A model generated the notes under the pieces. That model was not told where the DNA came from, did not search any database, and was given only the letters and a program-made list of their open reading frames with translations. A program made the translations under genes and the position numbers. From Acidobacteriota bacterium (GTDB lineage Bacteria; Acidobacteriota; Terriglobia; Terriglobales; Acidobacteriaceae), in NCBI GenBank assembly GCA_021792135.1, contig JAJYVF010000003.1, positions 1-64,000 of the forward strand: a DNA stretch of 64,000 bases, given 5' to 3'. Shown piece by piece: positions 45,773 to 53,119 of the stretch. Numbering within the stretch: the stretch's first letter is position 1; each line of letters opens with the position of its first letter.

Positions 45773-45780
45773 TTATCGGC
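45773..45780 (-). promoter_or_regulatory. sigma-28-type -10 box for flbD-motA-motB
   Basis: The minus strand carries a perfect GCCGATAA (45780-45773). The matching -35 position reads TCAC instead of TAAA, so this is a half-site. Transcription would start near 45766, with GGAG in the short leader before the ATG at 45751. Confidence 0.45.
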
Positions 45781-45860
45781 AGAAGGAGCGGCCGGGTGAA
45801 CTGTGCTCCACATGCAGGACGCCGACCGCGCACGCCATTTGCCAAAGGCAGCCAGGCGGA

Positions 45861-45887
45861 TAAAGCGACCCGGGCGCAGGCCGATGA
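45861..45887 (+). promoter_or_regulatory. sigma-28 (FliA) promoter of fliC
   Basis: TAAA (45861-45864), exactly 15 bases, then GCCGATGA (45880-45887), against the FliA consensus TAAA-N15-GCCGATAA. The transcript would start about 85 bases before the flagellin ATG. Confidence 0.8.
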
Positions 45888-45978
45888 AGGCACTGAGTCA
45901 AGCGGTTCCCGGGAGTCGCACAAGCCCAGCGGCACGCGCTCCGTTCAGGAACCCAACTTCAGCAGAGGAGATACGAAT

Positions 45979-46875
45979 ATGTCTTTGGGAGTCCTGAACA
46001 ACATCTCTGCGATCTACGCCGAGAACAACCTCAACCAGACGCAGTCCAGCCTGCAGGGAGTGCTGACCCAGCTCTCTTCGGGTTCGCGCATCAATTCCGG
46101 AGCCGATGACGCCGCCGGTCTTTCGCTGGCGAATGGTCTGCAGGCGAATTCCGCTGCACTCACACAATCCGCGGCCAACGCAACGGAAGGCGTGGGACTG
46201 CTGCAGGTCGCCGATGGCGCGCTTTCGCAGGTAACCAACCTGCTCAACCGCGCCGTCACCCTGGCAACCGAGGCATCCAACGGCACGCTGACCACGGCGC
46301 AAAACACCGCGGCCGATCAGGAGTTCCAGTCGATTCTCGACGAAATCAACAACATCGGAAGCACCACCACCTACAACAGCAACCAGGTGTTCGGCGGGAC
46401 GGCGGCCACAAGTGTGGTCATCTTCACCGGTGACGGCAGCTCCAGCGGCACGTCGACCGATACTCTGAGCCTGGCGAAGCTCTCCAGCGCAGGAGTCGGG
46501 GACACGGGCGGCACGCTGGCTTATGCGGCGGGCGCCATCACCTACACGCCCGGCACCGGGACCGACCTCAGTGCCGACAAGCTGGATACAGCTGCTCACG
46601 CAACCACCGCCCTCAGCGATGTCTATACCGCCATCCAGGACGTGGCGGCCGAGCGCGGCTACGTCGGGTCGCAGATCAACACCCTCACGGCGGTGAGCAA
46701 TGTCGAAAACACCGAGCAGGAGAACGTCACTTCGGCGGAGAACGCGGTGACGGCGACCGACTACGCGGCAGCATCCTCGAACCTCTCCAAGTACGAGATC
46801 CTGATGCAGACCGGCATCTCGGCTCTCGCGCAGGCCAACAGCACACAGCAGATGGTGACCAAGCTGCTTCAGTAG
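45979..46875 (+). CDS. fliC: flagellin
   Basis: This 298-residue filament protein has conserved N-terminal helices (SLGVLNNISAIYAENNLNQT and SSGSRINSGADDAAGLSLAN) and C-terminal helices (YVGSQINTLTAVSNVENTE to ISALAQANSTQQMVTKLLQ) that form the filament core. The variable centre is short (about 140-225, Gly/Ser/Thr-rich, GTAATSVVIFTGDGSSS). AGAGGAG lies nine bases before the ATG. It is transcribed from a sigma-28 promoter and ends at an intrinsic terminator. Confidence 0.96.
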   Translation: MSLGVLNNISAIYAENNLNQTQSSLQGVLTQLSSGSRINSGADDAAGLSLANGLQANSAALTQSAANATEGVGLLQVADGALSQVTNLLNRAVTLATEASNGTLTTAQNTAADQEFQSILDEINNIGSTTTYNSNQVFGGTAATSVVIFTGDGSSSGTSTDTLSLAKLSSAGVGDTGGTLAYAAGAITYTPGTGTDLSADKLDTAAHATTALSDVYTAIQDVAAERGYVGSQINTLTAVSNVENTEQENVTSAENAVTATDYAAASSNLSKYEILMQTGISALAQANSTQQMVTKLLQ

Positions 46876-46894
46876 ATTCCTCCATCACCTGCAC

Positions 46895-46922
46895 GCGGGG
46901 AGCTTCGGCTCCCCGCCTTTTT
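46895..46922 (+). terminator. intrinsic terminator of fliC
   Basis: Stem GCGGGGAGC (46895-46903) with GCTCCCCGC (46908-46916) around a TTCG tetraloop, followed by CTTTTT. A textbook Rho-independent terminator, 19 bases after the flagellin stop. Confidence 0.9.
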
Positions 46923-46985
46923 CGTTAGCTGAAACTAATCCGGGCTGCGGAACCTGGTCCTCCTGCTGCTGAGACGAAGCCCGGG

Positions 46986-47012
46986 TGAAGTTCCTCCCCG
47001 AGGTGACGATAA
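46986..47012 (+). promoter_or_regulatory. sigma-28-type promoter immediately upstream of fliD
   Basis: TGAA (46986-46989), 15 bases, then GACGATAA (47005-47012), matching 10 of the 12 defined FliA consensus positions. The predicted start of transcription (about 47019-47020) coincides with the fliD ATG, implying a leaderless transcript. Confidence 0.55.
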
Positions 47013-47019
47013 CAAGAGC

Positions 47020-48429
47020 ATGGGCAACGTCGGCATATCGTTTGGCTCTCCAACCAGCGGTCAGGGCTTCGATGTCTCTTCGACCGTCAGCCAGATTGTC
47101 GGCAATCTGCGGGCGATCGAGACCCCGTGGAAGAATCAGCTCACTTCGCTGCAGGCGCAGGACACGGCGCTGACCAGCATCGGCACGGATCTGAGCAGTC
47201 TCTCCACCGCGCTCCAGTCGCTCACGGATTTCGAGGGCGTGCTGAGCGAGAAGGAAGGGTCGAGCTCCGACACCTCGGTGCTGGAGCTGACCGGTGCGAC
47301 CAGCAGCGCCGTGGCCGGCAGCCACACGATTGTGGTCAGCAGCCTGGCGCAGACCGCCTCCTGGTACAGTGACGACCTCGCGGCGAGCGATACGCTCAGC
47401 GGCAGCCTGGTGGTGAACGGCCAGACCATCACCCTCTCCGACGGCACCGCGACCGACTCGAGCGGGAACACGATCCCGGCCAACAATGCGCTGGCATCGC
47501 TGGCCGCGTATATCAACTCGGGCAGCTACGGAGTGACGGCGAATGTGATCACCGACTCCGGCGGGTCGCGCCTCAGCCTGGTCAGCGACACCAGCGGCCA
47601 GAGCGGGAATTTCAGCGTTGATTCCGGCGGGCTCACCGATACGGCAACGGGCAGCACGGTGGGGTTCAGCGAGCCGCAGACGGGGGAAGACGCCAGTTTT
47701 TCGGTGGACGGCATTCCCATGACCAGCGGGTCCAACACCGTGACCAGCGCCATCCCCGGCGTGAGCTTTCAGTTGCTGAGCGCCGCGCCCGGCGAACCGG
47801 TTCAGGTCGAGATCGCCAACAACAACAGCGACGTGGAATCGGCCGTCTCCGGTTTCGTCAATGCATACAACGCCGTGGTGAAGGACCTGAACACCCAGGA
47901 AGGCCAGGACTCGTCGGGCAACCCCGAGCCGCTGTACGGCAACCCCAACGTGGCCATGCTGCAGGAGCAGCTCCAGCAGGCCCTGGGCTTCACGCAGTCC
48001 TCGGGTGCCATTACCTCGCTGACGCAGCTGGGAATTACGGCCAGCAGCAGCGATGACGGCACGCTCACCCTCGACAGCAGCACGCTGGGGAGCATGCTCA
48101 ACAGCAACTACCAGGACGTGGTGAACTTCTTCCAGCCGAGCGGCAGCTTCGCGTCCTTCGGCGACAATCTCACCACGGTGCTGAACGGCCTGGGCAACAG
48201 CGCCCCGGATGGCGCCATCTACCTGGCGCTGCAGCAGGACTCCTCGGAGGAGACCCAGCTCAACACCAACATCGGCAACGAAGACGCGACCATCAGCGCC
48301 GAACAGACGCAGCTTACCACCGAGCTGAACCAGGCCAACTACACTCTCCAGGAAATTCCCTCCCAGATCCAGGAGATCAACGAGATGTACAGCGCCATCA
48401 CCGGCTACAGCCAGAACACGAACGGGTGA
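47020..48429 (+). CDS. fliD: flagellar hook-associated protein 2 (filament cap)
   Basis: This 469-residue cap protein has the N-terminal helix GFDVSSTVSQIVGNLRAIE and the family block SSLAQTASWYSDDLAASDTL. The hypervariable middle is Ser/Thr/Gly-rich, and the C-terminal domain runs VSGFVNAYNAVVKDLNTQEG to the final helix with QIQEINEMYSAITGYSQN. It folds flagellin subunits at the filament tip. No Shine-Dalgarno is seen before the ATG (only AAGAG), and no alternative start exists nearby. fliS follows after 24 bases. Confidence 0.94.
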   Translation: MGNVGISFGSPTSGQGFDVSSTVSQIVGNLRAIETPWKNQLTSLQAQDTALTSIGTDLSSLSTALQSLTDFEGVLSEKEGSSSDTSVLELTGATSSAVAGSHTIVVSSLAQTASWYSDDLAASDTLSGSLVVNGQTITLSDGTATDSSGNTIPANNALASLAAYINSGSYGVTANVITDSGGSRLSLVSDTSGQSGNFSVDSGGLTDTATGSTVGFSEPQTGEDASFSVDGIPMTSGSNTVTSAIPGVSFQLLSAAPGEPVQVEIANNNSDVESAVSGFVNAYNAVVKDLNTQEGQDSSGNPEPLYGNPNVAMLQEQLQQALGFTQSSGAITSLTQLGITASSSDDGTLTLDSSTLGSMLNSNYQDVVNFFQPSGSFASFGDNLTTVLNGLGNSAPDGAIYLALQQDSSEETQLNTNIGNEDATISAEQTQLTTELNQANYTLQEIPSQIQEINEMYSAITGYSQNTNG

Positions 48430-48453
48430 TCGGCGGCACACGAACGGAGAAGC

Positions 48454-48912
48454 ATGAATTACCAGCAGCAGGCGATCGCCGGGATGAATCCGGTGGAGTT
48501 GATCGTCGCTCTCTACGACGGCATGATCCGCTTCCTGCATCAGGCCATCGACGCGATTGAAAGTCGGAATCCGCGCGAGCGCCGTATCGCTCTCGGCCGG
48601 GTACTGGAGATCCTGATGCACCTGCAGTCGCGTCTGCGCATGGATGTCGGCGGAAGCTCGGCCAAAGCGCTGTCCGAGTTCTATGCGTCCATTCTTGCGC
48701 TCTGCCTCGAAGGGTCGCGGCTGGAATCGACGGCGCGCCTGCGGGAAGCGCTCGGTTGTATCCGCGATGTGCGCGAAGCGTGGAGCGTGGCGGCGCGCGA
48801 CCCGGAGGTCGTGCGGCTGCTGGCCTCCGGTGGTGACAGAGGACACCCGGCAGCCATTCCGGCGCAGCGCAGGCCGGCGTCCGAACTGGAGGCCTCCGGC
48901 TGGACCGCGTAG
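48454..48912 (+). CDS. fliS: flagellar export chaperone FliS
   Basis: This 152-residue helical protein has NPVELIVALYDGMIRFLHQA and ALGRVLEILMHLQSRLRMDV, typical of the FliS four-helix bundle that holds flagellin before export. About 30 residues at the C-terminus (GGDRGHPAAIPAQRRPASEL) form an extra flexible tail not usual in the family. CGGAG precedes the ATG. The gene ends ten bases before the convergent ABC transporter gene. Confidence 0.93.
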   Translation: MNYQQQAIAGMNPVELIVALYDGMIRFLHQAIDAIESRNPRERRIALGRVLEILMHLQSRLRMDVGGSSAKALSEFYASILALCLEGSRLESTARLREALGCIRDVREAWSVAARDPEVVRLLASGGDRGHPAAIPAQRRPASELEASGWTA

Positions 48913-48922
48913 GAGCGGTCCC

Positions 48923-50686
48923 TCAGCCGGTGACGGCCAGCTCTTCTTCGAGCTGCTGCTTCTGGAAGAGGCTGGCGTAATAGCCATCGCGCTCCAGCAG
49001 CTCCTCGTGGGTGCCCAGCTCGGCGATGCGCCCGCGGACCAGCACTGCGATGCGGTCGGCGTTTCTGACGGTCGAAATGCGGTGGGAAATCAGGATGGTG
49101 GTGCGGCCGGCCATCACCGAGCGCAGCTCGCCGAGGATCCGTTCCTCGGTATAGGTATCGACGCTCGCCAGGGCGTCATCCAGGATCAGGATGCGCGGAT
49201 TGCGCAGGACGGCGCGGGCCAGCGCGGTCCGCTGTTTCTGCCCGCCGGAGAGGGTAAGGCCGCGCTCGCCCACCAGCGTCTCGAAGGCGTGGGGGAAGCG
49301 CTCGAACTCGTGGCGGATGTGCGCTGCCTCCGCCGAGCGCAGGATCTCCGGCATGTCCGCGCCCTCCACGCCGAAGGCGATGTTGTCCCGGATGCTGGTG
49401 CTGAAGAGAAAGGTTTCCTGCGGCACGAGGCCGGCGGCGCGGCGGAGTTCGTCCAGGGGGTAATCCTGCAGGGGTCGTCCGTCGAGCAGCACGGCACCGG
49501 GAGGGGCGTCGTAGAGCCTCGGGATGAGGCTGACCAGCGTCGATTTCCCGGAGCCGGTGGGCCCGACCAGCGCGAGGCTGCTGCCCGCCGGAATCTTCAG
49601 TGAGATGCCGTGCAGCACTTCGACCGGATTTCCGTTCGTTGTGGGATACGCGAAGTGCAGGTTGCGGAATTCGATCTCGCCCCGAATCTCCACACCGCCC
49701 GGAGCGACCGCCGCTGCGCGGTCGTCGATGCTCGGCTCGGCGGTCAGCAGTTCGTGGATGCGCATGACGGAGGCGGTGCCGCGCTCGAAAAGGTTGACCA
49801 CCCAGCCCACGGCGATGATCGGCCAGGTCAGCATCATCATGTAGGTGGTGAAGGCGACGAAATCGCCGAGGCGGATGCGGTGGGTCAGCACCTCATGGCC
49901 GCCGACCAGCAGCGAGATGACCAGGGCCAGACCGAGCATGAATTCGAGCGTGGGCCACAGCATCCCCATCAGCCGGACCAGGCGCAGGGCGCGCCGGATG
50001 TACTCGCGGTTGGAGCGGTCGAAAGCCTCGATCTGCGCCTCTTCCTGAGCGAAGGCCCGCACCAGCCGCGCTCCGGAGAAATTTTCCTGGGCCTGGGCAG
50101 AGATATCGGAGAACATCGCCTGGATGCGCTCGAAGCGTTCATGAATCTTCCGTCCCATGAACTGGATGAGAACGCTCGCGAGCGGCATCGGCGCCAGGGC
50201 GGTCAGGGTCAGGAAGGGACTGATACGCAGCAGGAAATACAAGGCCCCCACGGAGAAAAGGATGGTGTTGGCGCTGTACATCACGGCCGGACCCAGCAGC
50301 ATGCGCACGGCGCTGAGGTCGTTGGTCATGCGGGCCATGATGTCGCCGGTGCGGTGCTCCTGGTAGTACGAAGCCTCCTGCTTTTCCAGCTGGCGGAAGA
50401 GATCGTTGCGCAGATCGAATTCGATATCGCGCGAGATGCCGATGATGATCCAGCGCATGAGGAAGAGCAGCACCCCGTGCGCAGCCGTGACGGCAAGCAG
50501 CAAACCGGCGTAGCCGAAGATCCTGTTCCAGGCAGCGCCGGCCTTCAGGCCGTCGACTGCGACACCGATAACGCGAGGGAACTGGACCCAGATGGCGTTG
50601 GCCGCGATGGTGCACAGGCAGCCCCACAGATAGCCGCGCCAGTAGCGGCGCATGTAAGGGAACAGCGGCTTGAGTTTAGTAAGCAT
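48923..50686 (-). CDS. ABC exporter, fused permease and ATPase (MsbA-like)
   Basis: This 587-residue half-transporter has six spans in the N-terminal part (about 15-320, with TGDIMARMTNDLSAVRMLLG). The ATPase domain has Walker A LVGPTGSGKSTLVSLIPRLY (about 372-391), signature LSGGQKQRTALARAV and Walker B RILILDDALASVDTYTEERI. Such dimers export lipids, peptides or drugs. Its position 21 bases downstream of the LptF-LptG fusion, an LPS-transport component, makes a lipid or LPS-related role plausible but unproven. Confidence 0.92.
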   Translation of the reverse strand: MLTKLKPLFPYMRRYWRGYLWGCLCTIAANAIWVQFPRVIGVAVDGLKAGAAWNRIFGYAGLLLAVTAAHGVLLFLMRWIIIGISRDIEFDLRNDLFRQLEKQEASYYQEHRTGDIMARMTNDLSAVRMLLGPAVMYSANTILFSVGALYFLLRISPFLTLTALAPMPLASVLIQFMGRKIHERFERIQAMFSDISAQAQENFSGARLVRAFAQEEAQIEAFDRSNREYIRRALRLVRLMGMLWPTLEFMLGLALVISLLVGGHEVLTHRIRLGDFVAFTTYMMMLTWPIIAVGWVVNLFERGTASVMRIHELLTAEPSIDDRAAAVAPGGVEIRGEIEFRNLHFAYPTTNGNPVEVLHGISLKIPAGSSLALVGPTGSGKSTLVSLIPRLYDAPPGAVLLDGRPLQDYPLDELRRAAGLVPQETFLFSTSIRDNIAFGVEGADMPEILRSAEAAHIRHEFERFPHAFETLVGERGLTLSGGQKQRTALARAVLRNPRILILDDALASVDTYTEERILGELRSVMAGRTTILISHRISTVRNADRIAVLVRGRIAELGTHEELLERDGYYASLFQKQQLEEELAVTG

Positions 50687-50707
50687 CCCCGTCGACTCCG
50701 CCCGTGG

Positions 50708-53026
50708 CTAAGTGGCTGTACGCAGCAGCAGATACGCTCCGGCCAGCCCAAAGAGAAAATCCGGAGACCACGCTGCCAGAAACGCGGGCAGCCAGCTCAC
50801 ATTGCCCATCGCTTCAAAGAAGCCGGACACAACGAAATAGGCAATGGCCACGCCGATGGCGACAGCAATCCCCGACAACGACCCGCGCCTGCCCATGGAG
50901 ATGGCAAAAGGAATGGCGAGCACACCCATCACCAGCGTAATCAGCGGATAGGCCAGCTTGTGGTTCAGCTGCACCCGCAGCGGCACGGTGTTAAACCCGC
51001 TCTGGCGCAGGTCGTGAATGTAGCGGGCCAGCTCGCCGAAGCTCATTTCCGACGACTGCCGCACTTCCTTCTTGAAATAGGATGGCGGCTCCTGGATCTC
51101 CGGGAAGGCGCTGACGGCGAATTTGCGATAGCTGGAGATTTCATCGCCGCTGAAGGTCCGCTCCCAGCCGTCCTCGAAGACCCAGGTGTTCAGTTTGGGC
51201 TCCCAGTGCGCGGTCGAGGCGAAGATCCTGCGCTCCAGGCTGAAGGAGCCGGGCGTGAACTCGAAGACGGTGATGTTGCCGAAGGTGTCGATCTCCGGAT
51301 CGAAGTATTCGTAGTAGAACATGCGGCTGGACTGGCCGGGCCGCTGCTGGCCGAAGATCCATTTTCGCCCCGGATGTTCGAAGGTCTCGGCCGGCTTGCC
51401 CTTGATCACGTTGCGCAGCGCTTCCTGCCTGCGATTGGCCTGCGGGAGGTACAGATTGTCGAACAGGAAGAGCGCCACCGAGAGCATGGCCGCAATCGCC
51501 AGCACCGGAACCGTGATCCGGTAGAGGCTGATGCCTGTGGCTTTCATCGCCGTCAGTTCGCTCGACCGGGTCATGACGCCAAAGACCACGAGTACCCCGA
51601 TCAGCACGCTGAGGGGCGTGATGAGGTAAATCATGCTCGGCGTCAGGTTGATGAGGTATTCGCCGACGGTGACCAGGGGCGTTTTGTTGCGGATGATGTC
51701 GCCCAGCAGCTCGAAAAACGTGAAGACCAGCATCAGCATGACAAAGGAGACCAGCACCATCGCAAATGTCAGCAGGAACTCGCGCAGGACGTATTCGTCG
51801 AGGATGAGCGGAAACCGCCCGCGCGATACGCGGCGCCGCCCGGGCAGCCGGATCGTTCCCGCGGCTCCCGCGGGCTCTTCGGCCTTCAGCCGGAACCAGT
51901 TTCCCAGGGAACTCAGCGCCGCCAGCGCCGCGCCCCCGGTGGCCATCTGCCGCAGCAGCGCGATGCCGCAGATTGCGAACAGAACGTTGGCCTCCCACAC
52001 ACCGGCGAAAGCCGGGATCTTGTGCTGGCGTGCCAGCGCCGTCCCCGTCGAGGAGAGGAAATAGTAGATGAAAACCAGCGCGATGGTGAGCACGAACCCC
52101 GCGCTCTTGCCGCCCCGTCGCGACGAAATCCCCAGGGGCACGCCGACCAGCATCAGCACCAGGCAGGCCGCCGGATACGCCAGCCTCTTCTGAAATTCGA
52201 TCTCGTAGAGCCTGCCGTTCCTCCCATGCGTGCGTGCCAGCACCTGGCTGTTGCTCATGGCCAGGATCGGCGTATCGCTGTGCCCGAGGCGCACATCCTC
52301 CTGGGAGGCCGTCTGCAGGGGAAGATCGGTCTGGGCAAAGGTGGAGACGGTGTAATCGCTGGGCTGCCCGGGAACCGTCTGGTGTTCGGTGCCGTCGCGC
52401 AGCCGCATGGTGATGGTCTGGTTCGGCCCGTTCACGACGGTGGCGCGATCCGCTGTCGTGATTTTGGGGGCGTTGGGATTGCTTACGTCGGCGAGGAAGA
52501 TACCGCGCCAGTTGGAGGCACCCAGTCCCGCCCGCACGTCCTCGACATAGAGGACGTAATTCCTGAAATCCTCATAGAAGACGCGCGGCTGCACCTCATA
52601 GGAGGCCTGCGCGTTGGCCAGGGAATTTTCCACGCGAAGCATGGCCGCCGTGGCTTTGGGTGCGAAATAGAGGGAGTTGCTCAGGCTGACGAGCCAGGCG
52701 GCCACCGAGACGATCCCCACCACGCGGACGAAGCTCCAGACCCCCACGCCCGAAGCCCGCATCGCCGTGATTTCGCTGTCGGCGGCCAGCCGGCTCAGCC
52801 CCAGCAGGATACCCACCAGCACGGCCATGGGGATCGTGAAGGTGAACATGTCCGGCAGCAGGAAGAGCACGATCTTCAGCACTGAACCCAGGGAGGCGCT
52901 GTTGCGGACCACCAGATCGAGCAATCCGGGCAGATAGCGGATAAAGAGGACAAAAGTAAAGATCGCCCCCCCGATCAGCGCGTGAGACAGAACCTCGTTC
53001 AGGATGTAACGGGTAAGGATCCGCAC
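50708..53026 (-). CDS. fused LptF-LptG permease of the LPS export machinery
   Basis: At 772 residues this is twice the usual LptF or LptG length. Residues about 1-390 form one YjgP/YjgQ unit (MRILTRYILNEVLSHALIGG; spans; periplasmic beta domain; RLAYPAACLVLMLVGVPLGI). Residues about 400-772 form a second (LDEYVLREFLLTFAMVLVSF; MTRSSELTAMKATGISLYRI; HKLAYPLITLVMGVLAIPFA). Each has six spans around a jelly-roll domain. The fused protein would supply both membrane halves that pull lipopolysaccharide out with LptB. The linker around residue 375-400 is rich in Gly/Arg. The ABC exporter gene follows after 21 bases. Confidence 0.9.
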   Translation of the reverse strand: MRILTRYILNEVLSHALIGGAIFTFVLFIRYLPGLLDLVVRNSASLGSVLKIVLFLLPDMFTFTIPMAVLVGILLGLSRLAADSEITAMRASGVGVWSFVRVVGIVSVAAWLVSLSNSLYFAPKATAAMLRVENSLANAQASYEVQPRVFYEDFRNYVLYVEDVRAGLGASNWRGIFLADVSNPNAPKITTADRATVVNGPNQTITMRLRDGTEHQTVPGQPSDYTVSTFAQTDLPLQTASQEDVRLGHSDTPILAMSNSQVLARTHGRNGRLYEIEFQKRLAYPAACLVLMLVGVPLGISSRRGGKSAGFVLTIALVFIYYFLSSTGTALARQHKIPAFAGVWEANVLFAICGIALLRQMATGGAALAALSSLGNWFRLKAEEPAGAAGTIRLPGRRRVSRGRFPLILDEYVLREFLLTFAMVLVSFVMLMLVFTFFELLGDIIRNKTPLVTVGEYLINLTPSMIYLITPLSVLIGVLVVFGVMTRSSELTAMKATGISLYRITVPVLAIAAMLSVALFLFDNLYLPQANRRQEALRNVIKGKPAETFEHPGRKWIFGQQRPGQSSRMFYYEYFDPEIDTFGNITVFEFTPGSFSLERRIFASTAHWEPKLNTWVFEDGWERTFSGDEISSYRKFAVSAFPEIQEPPSYFKKEVRQSSEMSFGELARYIHDLRQSGFNTVPLRVQLNHKLAYPLITLVMGVLAIPFAISMGRRGSLSGIAVAIGVAIAYFVVSGFFEAMGNVSWLPAFLAAWSPDFLFGLAGAYLLLRTAT

Positions 53027-53119
53027 GGTAAAGCTCAGTTTTCAGTTTAGAGCGAAATCAGCGATCCTGTTTCCCTATTCAAACCTGCCAGGTGCGGCCT
53101 TCTTTGGCGGAGAGCCGTG

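Noticed and set aside
45900-45960. A sigma-54-type site (GGCACG) upstream of fliC
   Set aside because: The GG and GC elements do not have the required 10-base spacing, and a much better sigma-28 site lies just upstream.
49610-52885. A 1091-codon open frame on the plus strand opposite the ABC exporter and LptF-LptG genes
   Set aside because: It is antisense to two clear genes, has a His/Gln/Gly/Asp-biased composition typical of GC-rich antisense frames, and lacks any domain or ribosome site. Similar long antisense frames opposite dnaB, the M28 peptidase and the CocE hydrolase were dropped for the same reason.
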